Assembly: GCA_023053545.1 (NCBI GenBank)
Contig: JAKZAN010000001.1
Coordinates: 1,198,565 to 1,262,564 of the forward strand
Source of the DNA: Lepidurus packardi
Taxonomy: Eukaryota > Arthropoda > Branchiopoda > Notostraca > Triopsidae
DNA: 64,000 nt
Reading direction: 5' to 3'
Positions 41,460 through 54,500 of the stretch are shown piece after piece. Each line of letters opens with the position of its first letter. Position 1 is the first letter of the stretch. The notes under the pieces are model-generated. The model saw only the letters and a program-made list of their open reading frames with translations. It searched no databases and was not told the DNA's origin. The translations under genes were made by a program, and so were the position numbers.

Positions 41460-44400
41460 TTAATACACAAAATGCTCTGGTTTTAAGAGACACAATTGTT
41501 GTGCGTCTTCCACTGTGAGAGGTCCATCTAAAATGAAAAAAGGATTAACAAACCTAAAATTCCTAATATTTAAGAAAATGTTTACCCATGCGGAACCAGC
41601 CTTCCAATCCACAATCAGCCCTTACGGAAGTAATAGCTTGACGTAAAGCCAAAACCGCGGATACAGCGCACGACAAGGCAGGTTCACCGGTTGCTTTAAA
41701 AGAAGCTTAAATCATATGGCAACACAAATTCAAAGGACAATTTTACATTTAGCTCGTAGAACGCCAAAGGGATTGGGCGCGTCCTTCAGCAACGTCACTC
41801 GAAAGTCAATCGGAATGTCTTTCGCCAACGGAGGCTTATAATTCCACGTTCCTGTTGTGATATTTCGCCCAGTTTCCTCGTCGTACAACAAACGTTCAGA
41901 AAGCCAGAATCCTAGCCCCATCACAAAAGCTCCTTCTACTTGACCCACGTCCACCAATGGACTTGTACTCTGTCCAGCGTCCTCATAAATATCCGTTCGA
42001 AGAATCTGTCGTTCTCCCGTAAGAACATCCATTTCAGCTTCTAGTATTGCAGCTGCATAGATATTGTATCCCTTCAAATTATCTCGGGGTGTGTATCTGC
42101 GAAAGAAAACTCAATACAATCTATTGGAAATCATTTCTTTCTTTTTACAAATGGCGGGCGCAAAGATCGACGTGTTCTAAATGACATTTCTGCACCAAGT
42201 CTTTCCAACGCAGTACGGGGTTTGCTTCCCTGACGGATCGCATTCTTTCCTTGATTTCGCGAACTGCTACTAAACACGCCTATGTGTTTAAGGTTAAATA
42301 AAGTTGTGTAATAATTACAACTTAAATAGAGAAATGGGAAAAATTGCTTACGTAAGTGCACAAATCACTTGTTAAAGAACCTCCTGTGGTTGAGCCGTTA
42401 GGATTCGTTAATGTATTCGTTGATTTGAATTTGATGAGGTCTATTGGGATTCCGAATTCCGTGGACACTGCTTGGGCTACCTTAGTATTCACGCCTTGTC
42501 CGCAGTCAATACCCCCTAAAAAGGACTGCTATAATTCAAGCTTGGAGATAAATAATAACAATACACAGTACCATGGGATATGGCGACACTGCCATCTTGA
42601 TGGTACACAGCTACATATCCGTTGTATTTGAATTGGCCATAGTCTAGAGGAAACACAAGTGGAGTCACCGCAATACCTCGCTTTTTCCACCGATTTTCCT
42701 TAAAGATACACAATAAATACATCATTTGCATGTACAGTAAGCAAAGGATTTACATACTTGATTGAATTTCTCGATGGCCGCCTTTCTTGTATTGTACTCT
42801 GAAGTTTCCAGTAGCTGGTCTAACATTCGCCTGTACAACGCTCCATCCATTTCTTTACCCGCAATATTCGGTCCCCCAGTCTTTATGTTCATGGAACGCA
42901 GCTCCCAGGGATCTTTCTTCAGTACATAAGCCACGTGCTCGAAAATTGTTTCCATTAAACCAATAGCTTTACAAATCCCTACAAAAATCCGTTACAATCG
43001 CAAATTCATTACTTGAAACAAAACCTGGAAACTTTAAACTGCTTACCAGGGCACCGCATGTACGTGTTATGGGGTTTGTTTGTTGTGACGCTATAAGGAG
43101 TCAAACGCCAGGCCTTTGCTTCGTAACATGATTGCATCATAATGGTTCCCAAACATGACGATTCTTCGTTGATATTACACCCACAATCGCAGTACATATC
43201 GACTTCAACGGCCAAAAGACTTCCTTCCTTACTGACGCCCACCTTCGCATTTCAAGAGTTACAAAACTTGATCAAACGATAAAACTCTTTCATAAATTCG
43301 CACCTTATAAGTAGCGTAGGTTGGACTGCGACTTCCGCAAGTTCGCATATTGGTCTCCAAATCCATGTACATACGTACGGGCCGCTTTAGCTTATTAGCG
43401 GCTACTGCAACAGCCGTTGCGGGCAAAATCGAACGCGTAATCTTGGCACCAAACGCTCCGCCCAACCTCTTCACTTGCACGTTCACTCTATGATTTAAGT
43501 TTTTGTTTGAATATCAAGTTTTCAATAAATCCATTAAAAGTTTCAAGCATACGAGCTTTTGGTGATGCCCAACGCCTGAGCGACTGAATTCTGCGTTTGA
43601 TTGATATCTTGCGTAGCGGCAAAAACATCCACGCCATCTTCATTTGGAACGCAAAGCGCAGTTTGGGGTTCCATCGAAAAGTGGAATTGACCGTTGAAAA
43701 ACATGTTCCCATCAATAACCACGTCAGATTCAGCCATGGCGGTCTGCAAATCACCACGATAATACGTGGTATCAATGGGTCCAATCATTGTATTCGGAAT
43801 CACGCGTTGGGGGTCTTGCATTGCGTCTTCTATATGGATTACAGGCTTCTCGGAAATTTCGTAATGGATTTTTACGAGTTTGGAGGCTTGAATAGCTTGA
43901 TTAGGGGTATTGGCGACGATAAGTCCAACAGGCTGTCCATTATGAACAACTTTCTGATGGGCAAAAAGCACCTCGTCTTCGAACCAATCGAAGTTTTCCC
44001 CTTTTCCAATAAATAAGTTGCGCTGCGGTACGTCTTTAGCACAAATAAAGTCTACCACGCCATCTTGCGCCTGTTTTTATAAATGCACAATGAAAGCGTT
44101 CTAAGATTGTGGGCAGTAAATTGTAAACATGCAACATAAAACACGAGTTAAAAAAGTGAAAACAATAAAAATTACTGACTAGAGCTAACGATGGATCAAT
44201 GGATTTAATTTCTGCGTTAGCAACGTCTGTCAACACGAAGGCTGCATGCAATTCGTTGGGATATATGGGGATATCGTTCGTAAATTGAGCTTCACCTGAA
44301 AACCCCAACAGATGTTTTACTAACAACTTCAGATGTTTAAAAAATGCACCTCCAACTTGAACGAAGGCTTCAAACTTCAAGGTAGGTTTATAGAGTTCTC

Positions 44401-47400
44401 CTTCAACTTTGTTCTTATCAAAAGTTTGTTGACTGGACGTTACTGGACGCATTAAATCGGTGGCTCCGCTGCGTAAACTTGCTGGAACTTTGTCGCCCAA
44501 AACTCCAAGAACGTACTACCAAAAAGCGTTAATTAGCTTAAGAAAGTTAAGTAGTTATTAAGTAGCTTCAGAAGTAGCTAGTAGTTAAGTAAGTAGCTTA
44601 AGAAAGTTAGTTAACTCTCACCTTATACAATAAAGCTTGAGCTAAGCTCCGCCTATATTCCGGCTTCGCCTCAGGGGCTTTGTAATCCGGCTGAATTTCT
44701 TCCCCCAGGATCTTTAAGGCAGTTTGTGTAACTTGGACGTCCGTCAAGTTTTTTCCGGACAAAAATGCCTCTGTTCTGAGAGCATGGTTGAAAGTCGCAC
44801 TAATTCCACCATAAACAAGACTGGGCTTTCCTTCTACTTCAAAATTAGGAGCGATTTTCATCGAGAATCCCGCGTTTACGTAGGCGTGAGCATTAACCGA
44901 GCGGGGGGTAATCTACCTCACATAATTGTCAAGTGTTCTTAGATACATTGTTAAAGAACCGTTATCAAAGTTTACTTTGAAGGAGCGAACGATGTATTCT
45001 GTAGATAAAGGTGGAAGGCGTACTTTGAGTATTACTTTCTGTCGCATATCCTGAGCCAGAAAATCCATCAGTGATAACTCCACTTCACCTGTTATATCAC
45101 CTACAAAGATAAGGAGAATATTACAGACAAGATCCCAATTCAGTTTGGCTTCTAATTTGTTTGTTAGTCTAGGTCTTTGCCGTATCAATTAAATTACAAA
45201 TCAAATCTTTACCAATAATGATACGGCAATTGACGGTTTCTAGCAACACAAATAAATCCGAGGGAAACTCGGGATGGGCGTGTTTGAGCATTAGGTTTCC
45301 TGCTAGTGAACCAATCTACGTACCAGGCAATTGTAATAATAAATCGTAATAATAGTAATCAAGAAGCAATGGTTAATGAAACGAATGTCGAACTTACGTT
45401 TCGCATAGAAACATTGCCAATTAAAGCCACATGTTTGGCCAAGACGGTCGCATAACTATAAGCTTCTTTGGTTTCGCTTATTTCTTCCAAAATTTCCTTA
45501 AATCGAGTCAACCCGAGGGCACCACCCACTTCGACCCCAGAATTTCCTTCAAAGGAATACGATACTAAATCTGGAATATTCCCCAGATCCACAAACGCGG
45601 TATAAGATCCCTCATCTTTGAAAACGCCGTTTCCGGTATTTCCCGCGACTAGACGGTATTGCTGTGGGCCAATTTCTGCCAAAGCTTCATATAATTCCGC
45701 TAGAATTTTCGGCCGGTACCAGGTCAATCCATTTTGAACAAATTTTCGCTTCAAGGTGGTGGAACTAGGGCAGATTCCTTTACATGTTTTACCCGTCTGG
45801 GGGCAAACTCCGCTTTTGAGTTGCTTCTGACAATCCTGAAGCCATACGATTTGAAGTTGCTGCAGAAATATTTCCCACAAATTACTTCGATATCAACAGC
45901 AGCTGTGAGACTGGGAGGAGCGTCTGTAGCTAGACTTTTAAAGGCCTCCAATATAGGTCGATAGCCTGTACAACGACAGATATTTCCGTCTAAATTATCT
46001 TCAATTTCTTGCATAGAAACAGCGCCATCTTTGCTTGATAGCAAGCTGTGCGTTGCCATCACCATTCCAGGACTGCAATAACCACACTGGGTACCGTTAA
46101 ATGCTGCCAATTTCTTTTGAATGGGATGGTAGCCTTCTCTACCTGAACCCAAGCCCTCGATTGTTGTAATTGACCAGCCATTGCACTTTAAAACGGGTAC
46201 CAAGCACTAGAAAGAGTGGATTATAAAATAGATTAGTTACAGAAAAAAAAAACATTAATAGAATACGAGATTTGTTAATATCAATACGTTAATATAAATA
46301 CAAGTTAATATAAATACGTAATTCTAAATAAAGATAACAATAAAAAAAATTAATATACGTACCGAGTTGACGTTAATATAAATACGTTAATATAAATACG
46401 TAATTCTAAATAAAGATAACAATAAAAAATTAATATACGTACCGAGTTGACGTTAATATCAATACGTAATTCTAAATGAAGATAACAATAAAAAAAATAA
46501 TATACGTACCGAGTTGACGTTAATATAAATACGTTAATATCAATACGTAATTCTAAATAAAGATAACAATAAAAAAAATAATATACGTACCGAGTTGACG
46601 TTAATATAAATTACGTTAATATCAATACGTAATTCTAAATAAAGATAACAATGAAAAAATTAATATACGTACCGAGTTGACGTTAATATAAATTACGTTA
46701 ATATCAATACGTAATTCTAAATGAAGATAACAATAAAAAAAATAATATACGTACCGAGTTGACGTTAATATAAATACGTTAATATCAATACGTAATTCTA
46801 AATAAAGATAAGAATAAAAAAATTAATATACGTACCGAGTTGGCGTTAATATAAATACGTTAATATCAATACGTAATTCTAAATAAAGATAACAATAAAA
46901 AATTAATATACGTACCGAGTTGACGTTAATATAAATACGTTAATATAAATACGTAATTCTAAATAAAGATAACAATAAAAAATTAATATACGTACCGAGT
47001 TGACGTTAATATCAATACGTAATTCTAAATGAAGATAACAATAAAAAAAATAATATACGTACCGAGTTGACGTTAATATAAATACGTTAATATCAATACG
47101 TAATTCTAAATAAAGATAACAATAAAAAAAAAAATTTACGTACCGAGTTGACGTTAATATAAATACGTTAATATCAATACGTAATTCTAAATAAAGATAA
47201 CAATGAAAAAATTAATATACGTACCGAGTTGACGTTAATATAAATTACGTTAATATCAATACGTAATTCTAAATAAAGATAACAATAAAAAAATTAATAT
47301 ACGTACCGAGTTGACGTTAATACAAATACGTTAATATCAATACGTAATTCTAAATAAAGATAACAATAAAAAAAATTATATACGTACCGAGTTGACGTTA

Positions 47401-50326
47401 ATGTAAATTACGTTAATATCAATACGTAATTCTAAATAAAGATAACAATAAAAAAATTAATATATGTACCGAGTTGACGTTAATATAAATACGTTAATAT
47501 AAATACGTAATTCTAAATAAAGATAACAATAAAAAATTAATATACGTACCGAGTTGACGTTAATATCAATACGTAATTCTAAATGAAGATAACAATAAAA
47601 AAAATAATATACGTACCGAGTTGACGTTAATATAAATACGTTAATATCAATACGTAATTCTAAATAAAGATAACAATAAAAAAAAAAATTTACGTACCGA
47701 GTTGACGTTAATATAAATACGTTAATATCAATACGTAATTCTAAATAAAGATAACAATGAAAAAATTAATATACGTACCGAGTTGACGTTAATATAAATT
47801 ACGTTAATATCAATACGTAATTCTAAATAAAGATAACAATAAAAAAATTAATATACGTACCGAGTTGACGTTAATACAAATACGTTAATATCAATACGTA
47901 ATTCTAAATAAAGATAACAATAAAAAAAATTATATACGTACCGAGTTGACGTTAATGTAAATTACGTTAATATCAATACGTAATTCTAAATAAAGATAAC
48001 AATAAAAAAATTAATATATGTACCGAGTTGACGTTAATATAAATTACGTTAATATCAATACGTAATTCTAAATGAAGATAACAATAAAAAAATAATATAC
48101 GTACCGAGTTGACGTTAATATAAATTACGTTAATATCAATACGTAATTCTAAATGAAGATAACAATAAAAAAAATAATATACGTACCGAGTTGACGTTAA
48201 TATAAATTACGTTAATATCAATACGTAATTCTAAATAAAGATAACAATAAAAAATTAATATACGTACCGAGTTGACGTTAATATAAACTTCGTTAATATC
48301 AATACGTAATTCTAAATAAAGATAACAATAAAAAATTAATATACGTACCGAGTTGACGTTAATATAAACTTCGTTAATATCAATACGTAATTCTAAATAA
48401 AGATAACAATAAAAAATTAATATACGTACCGAGTTGACGTTAATATAAACTTCGTTAATATCAATACGTAATTCTAAATAAAGATAACAATAAAAAATTA
48501 ATATACGTACCGAGTTGACGTTAATATAAACTTCGTTAATATCAATACGTAGTTCTAAATAAAGATAACAATAAAAAAAAAAATTTACGTACCGAGTTGA
48601 CGTTAATATAAATACGTTAATATCAATACGTAATTCTAAATAAAGATAACAATGAAAAAATTAATATACGTACCGAGTTGACGTTAATATAAATTACGTT
48701 AATATCAATACGTAATTCTAAATAAAGATAACAATAAAAAAATTAATATACGTACCGAGTTGACGTTAATACAAATACGTTAATATCAATACGTAATTCT
48801 AAATAAAGATAACAATAAAAAATTAATATACGTACCGAGTTGACGTTAATATAAACTTCGTTAATATCAATACGTAGTTCTAAATAAAGATAACAATAAA
48901 AAAAAAAATTTACGTACCGAGTTGACGTTAATATAAATACGTTAATATCAATACGTAATTCTAAATAAAGATAACAATGAAAAAATTAATATACGTACCG
49001 AGTTGACGTTAATATAAATTACGTTAATATCAATACGTAATTCTAAATAAAGATAACAATAAAAAAATTAATATACGTACCGAGTTGACGTTAATACAAA
49101 TACGTTAATATCAATACGTAATTCTAAATAAAGATAACAATAAAAAAAATTATATACGTACCGAGTTGACGTTAATGTAAATTACGTTAATATCAATACG
49201 TAATTCTAAATAAAGATAACAATAAAAAAATTAATATATGTACCGAGTTGACGTTAATATAAATTACGTTAATATCAATACGTAATTCTAAATGAAGATA
49301 ACAATAAAAAAAATAATATACGTACCGAGTTGACGTTAATATAAATTACGTTAATATCAATACGTAATTCTAAATGAAGATAACAATAAAAAAAATAATA
49401 TACGTACCGAGTTGACGTTAATATAAATTACGTTAATATCAATACGTAATTCTAAATAAAGATAACAATAAAAAATTAATATACGTACCGAGTTGACGTT
49501 AATATAAACTTCGTTAATATCAATACGTAATTCTAAATAAAGATAACAATAAAAAATTAATATACGTACCGAGTTGACGTTAATATAAACTTCGTTAATA
49601 TCAATACGTAATTCTAAATAAAGATAACAATAAAAAATTAATATACGTACCGAGTTGACGTTAATATAAACTTCGTTAATATCAATACGTAATTCTAAAT
49701 AAAGATAACAATAAAAAATTAATATACGTACCGAGTTGACGTTAATATAAACTTCGTTAATATCAATACGTAATTCTAAATAAAGATAACAATAAAAAAT
49801 TAATATACGTACCGAGTTGACGTTAATATAAACTTCGTTAATATCAATACGTAGTTCTAAATAAAGATAACAATAAAAAAAATTAATATACGTACCGAGT
49901 TGACGTTAATATAAATACGTTAATATAAATACGTAATTCTAAATAAAGATAATAATAAAAAAAAATAATATACGTACCGAGTTGACAGATAAACACTGGG
50001 TTTTACCAGAGCTGGGATCCAGAATTTCGGCTTCCACAATGCAAAGACCGCATCCACCTTCGTTGCAAAGAACTTTGGTGCCCTTCAAATGAGCTTTGTT
50101 GCGAATAAAATCCGCAAGGACAACATCGGGCCCAATCTCGGGTCCAACTATAAATAACTAAATATCACAACACGTACGGTAACATATTCTAAGGACATAT
50201 TGAATCCTGTCAGGAAACACAATTAATTTATTGTAGATCAATTTAATTTCAGATTTTAAGCCTTTGTTTCTTACCTTCGAAAAGTTGACCGTTGATGAGA
50301 AATTTAGCAACAGCCGCTTCTTTCAT
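41460..50326 (-). CDS. AOX: Aldehyde oxidase (molybdo-flavoenzyme) 1
   Basis: Exons, 5' to 3': 50326-50275, 50147-49978, 46206-45886, 45835-45398, 45315-45213, 45100-44976, 44912-44622, 44515-44350, 44295-44180, 44070-43553, 43487-43304, 43242-43047, 42978-42758, 42698-42572, 42515-42352, 42279-42149, 42096-41747, 41693-41586, 41527-41460; 1282 residues. Two 2Fe-2S domains have CNEGGCGLC and [10 protein letters not shown]...CRCTGYRP. The FAD domain has [11 protein letters not shown] and a GNVSMRN/GSLAGNL pair. The molybdenum-cofactor domain has [28 protein letters not shown] and STGEPALSC, whose Glu matches the catalytic base. The enzyme oxidises aldehydes or N-heterocycles with oxygen. The insertion [13 protein letters not shown] after the second Fe-S domain is shared with copy 2. 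Xanthine dehydrogenase is less likely. Confidence 0.9.
46255..49985 (-). repeat. ~80-bp minisatellite carrying a 5' splice site, intron 2 of aldehyde oxidase 1
   Basis: About 47 units, mostly 80-82 bp with some of 66-67. Each contains, on the minus strand, GTCAACTCG followed by GTACGTATATTA. These are the last 9 bases of exon 2 and the start of its intron. The copy at 49978 is the true junction; all others lie downstream inside the intron. Subtypes (ATACG or ACTTCG before TTAATATC) recur in blocks of several units. Confidence 0.95.
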
Positions 50327-50558
50327 CCTGAGCAATTTAAATGAAAGACAACCAGACTGTGAAGTTTGTTGCGCACTGTCATACTTTGTTTTCGATATTT
50401 TTTTGGCTCTTATCTCAGACGCATGCGCAAGCCAGCCCGCGTCTTGTCGATTAAACCGGTTCACTGACGCCACAGACAAGGCTACAAGAAAGTAGCCCCG
50501 TAGGTGTATATCTGTAGCCAGGAGTAAGATAAGTAACCAGGAAATGGCCTTGGTAGAA

Positions 50559-51225
50559 TTAAACGTTTAAAATTCGGGTGTAAGGAAAGATACTTGTAGT
50601 TAAAAAAGAGAAATATAAATACGGCAACGCTACTGTAAGGAACAATCTTTGAAAATGATAAGACTTTACAACTAATCCTGCCTCCAGAATGATACAAAAA
50701 CTCAATAGAAAAGCTCGTTCGTTAATTTGACCCGAGCCCACGTCGAGACAGACCGCTAGAACTAGCACGGGATGCCAACTACCAGGCAGCAGACACCTTC
50801 CAGCCGTCGAAAACCGGTGTAAATATGCATAATACTGTGCATTCATGGGCGTTTTAGGCAAGGCGCAAGGATAGTAAAAGTCTTCGGATTGCAAATGCGT
50901 TCGGCTTAACGTTGGTTCTGAAGCCGAACGGTGGATTTTCGGTAAAGAACGCAACACGTTTTCTAGAACGGTTAGAATCTGCCAATCAGAAATGTGTTGT
51001 TATTGGTTATTTATTGATTTATTTTTGTACATTTTTTTTGCTTTATTTTACCTGTCGGAATAAAGGACGAAAACCGGTACAGACTGTTAGCACAACAAAA
51101 CCTCGTAACTGAAACAGCCGTTTTGGCAATCCCATCATAAGGAGCAGTAGAATAGAAAAAAGTGCGACCGACTCTTTGTATTCCAGGATTTGGTAGGCAA
51201 TTTTCTTCCCCAGTAATAAATACAT
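50559..51225 (-). CDS. Unrecognised two-exon membrane-like reading frame
   Basis: Exons 51225-51052 and 50978-50559 join in phase at a good donor (CGACAG/GTAAAA) and acceptor (TTGGCAG), giving 197 residues. The first exon has two hydrophobic runs ([26 protein letters not shown]). The second begins [14 protein letters not shown], then a serine-rich [11 protein letters not shown] stretch that looks like real coding sequence, then further hydrophobic runs to the end. I do not recognise the family. It could be the 3' part of a longer gene, because the ATG at 51225 is not distinctive, or a degenerate gene. It sits between the two oxidases on the same strand. Confidence 0.4.
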
Positions 51226-51519
51226 TAAATATGGAAAATGGAACGAAGGTTTAAAAGCTTGTCAATCAAATTATTCTCGAATATCACCTTACAATTTTAA
51301 GCGCAAAGATTAGGCTGAAAACGACATTTGTAACGACGAAAGAAAATTAAATGCAAGACCCCCGAAAACTAATTGAAATGTACCAATATTTCGTTACTAT
51401 ATAATAAGTAAAATGGATCTCAGTTTGGCAAAGATAAGGACTTAAGTGTAAGTATTCTATGGCATACTATACTATATATTCTATGGTATATATATACTAT
51501 ATATATACTGTACTATATA

Positions 51520-54500
51520 CTATATATTCAGACAAGCAAGCGTGCGTCGTCGCTTTTCGGTGAATATCATCTGATCGGCTTTGACTCCAGCCACCAACTG
51601 GCATTTATCGACCGTAGCAGGACCGTCTTTTCAGGGGAAAGTGAGCAAAAAAAAAATATTCATTTTAGCGTGCAATTCTGAGTTCTCCCACAAGTATGAA
51701 AGTAAGTTAATCGAGGAGTCGCGGATACTTACTCAGAAGATACCAATCGGTAATTCCGGCGTCGGCTCTTGCGGAATCCAACGCTTGGCGTAAGGCGAGG
51801 ACAACGGAGAAAGACAAGAGGAGTGGAGGTTCAGCAGTCGCTAGGAATTATAAATACACAATTAATATAATTAATATCTTACACACGTGGTAGACTAGTG
51901 TGAAACAAAATGTAGAAGGAAAACCGGGGACCTGACTGTCTTACGAAACAATACCATAAAAACTGCGTTAACCAAAAGGATTTTTTTTTAACCGAAGATA
52001 AGCATCTAAGTTTTTTTTTAAATACAGTTATGGAAATTATTTAATTACCTTTGGTGCCTAAAACTCCATGCTGATTATAGGCATTAGCCACCAAACTCAC
52101 GCGGAAGTCGACTGGAATATCTTTGACGGTTGGAGGTTTGTAATCCTGCGCAGCCGAAAAAAACAAAAATACAAAAGTAAAAATCATTTTCAATCACTTA
52201 CCCAAGTATTGGTAATTATACGTTGTCCAGTTGCAGGGTCATAAACCATTCGTTCTGTCAGCCACAACCCCAAGCCCATCACAAAAGCGCCTTCAATCTG
52301 TCCGATATCAATAAGAGGGCTCAAAGACTGTCCTGCGTCTTCTAAAATATCAACTCGAACGATCTGAAACATCCCATTACATCCATGGTATTTAATAAAA
52401 ATGTGTATATTCATAAATGTGTTACTTGTCTTTCGCCTGTTAGTATATCCACTTCCACTTCAGTGACGACAGCTCCATAGATGTAATATCCAAGCAAGCC
52501 ATCCAATGGCGACGCACTAAAATTATAAAAATGTAGAATTTTTTTTGTAAGAAAAGGTAGTTTTTAGTTTTAATAATTAATTGAATTACTGAACTGGGGC
52601 AATAGTTTTGGCACTCAGTGTATAAAGATATACATGCTTGACACACTTGAGTGGCAAAAGTATTGCACCAGTGCAGCCAGTAGAACGCGCTATTAAACGT
52701 TTAAGAACATTTTCTGTCGCTTATTCGAAATAAATTTCCATTGGTTACGTATGTAAGAAAAGATAATTGTAGTTTTAATAATTAATTGAATTACTGCACT
52801 GGTGCAATAGTTTTGGCACTCAGTGTATAAAGATGTACATGTTTGACACACTTCAGTGGCAAAAGTATTGCACCAGTGCAGCCAGTAGAACGCACTATTA
52901 AACGTTTAAGAACATTTTCTGTCGCTTATTCGAAATGAATTTCCATTGGTTACGCATGTAAGAAAAGGTAGTTTGTAGTTTTAAAATTAATTGAATTACT
53001 GAACTGGTGCAATAGTTTTGGCACTCAGTGTATAAAGATATACATGTTTGACACACTTGAGTGGCAAAAGTATTGCACCAGTGCAGCCAGTGGAACGCGC
53101 TATTAAACGTTTAAGAGCATTTTCTGCCGCTTATTCGAAATGAATTTCCATCGGTTACGCATGTAAGAAAAGGTAGTTTTTAGTTTTAATAATTAATTGA
53201 ATTACTGAACTGGTGCAATAGTTTTGGCACTCAATTTATAAAGACATACATGCTTAACACACTTGAGTGGCTAAAGTATTGCACCAGTGCAGCCAGTAGA
53301 ACGCGCTATTAAACGTTTAAGAGCATTTTCTGCCGCTTATTCGAAATGAATTTCCATCGGTTACGCATGTAAGAAAAGGTAGTTTTTAGTTTTAATAATT
53401 AATTGAATTACTGAACTGGTGCAATAGTTTTGGCACTCAGTGTATAAAGATGTACATGTTTGACACACTTCAGTGGCAAAAGTATTGCACCAGTGCAGCC
53501 AGTAGAACGCGCTATTAAACGTTTAAGAACATTTTCTGTCGCTTATTCGAAATAAATTTCCATTGGTTACGTATGTAAGAAAAGATAATTGTAGTTTTAA
53601 TAATTAATTGAATTACTGCACTGGTGCAATAGTTTTGGCACTCAGTGTATAAAGATGTACATGTTTGACACACTTCAGTGGCAAAAGTATTGCACCAGTG
53701 CAGCCAGTAGAACGCACTATTAAACGTTTAAGAACATTTTCTGTCGCTTATTCGAAATGAATTTCCATTGGTTACGCATGTAAGAAAAGGTAGTTTGTAG
53801 TTTTAAAATTAATTGAATTACTGAACTGGTGCAATAGTTTTGGCACTCAGTGTATAAAGATATACATGTTTGACACACTTGAGTGGCAAAAGTATTGCAC
53901 CAGTGCAGCCAGTGGAACGCGCTATTAAACGTTTAAGAGCATTTTCTGCCGCTTATTCGAAATGAATTTCCATCGGTTACGCATGTAAGAAAAGGTAGTT
54001 TTTAGTTTTAATAATTAATTGAATTACTGAACTGGTGCAATAGTTTTGGCACTCATTGTATAAAGATATACATGCTTGACACACTTGAGTGGCAAAAGTA
54101 TTGCACCAGTGCAGCCAGTAGAACGCGCTATTAAACGTTTAAGAACATTTTCTGTCGCTTATTCGAAATAAATTTCCATTGGTTACGTATGTAAGAAAAG
54201 ATAATTGTAGTTTTAATAATTAATTGAATTACTGCACTGGTGCAATAGTTTTGGCACTCAGTGTATAAAGATGTACATGTTTGACACACTTCAGTGGCAA
54301 AAGTATTGCACCAGTGCAGCCAGTAGAACGCACTATTAAACGTTTAAGAACATTTTCTGTCGCTTATTCGAAATGAATTTCCATTGGTTACGCATGTAAG
54401 AAAAGGTAGTTTGTAGTTTTAAAATTAATTGAATTACTGAACTGGTGCAATAGTTTTGGCACTCAGTGTATAAAGATATACATGTTTGACACACTTGAGT

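Noticed and set aside
46255..49985. Regular array considered as CRISPR
   Set aside because: Units are nearly identical throughout, with no variable spacers, and this is animal DNA; it is a minisatellite.
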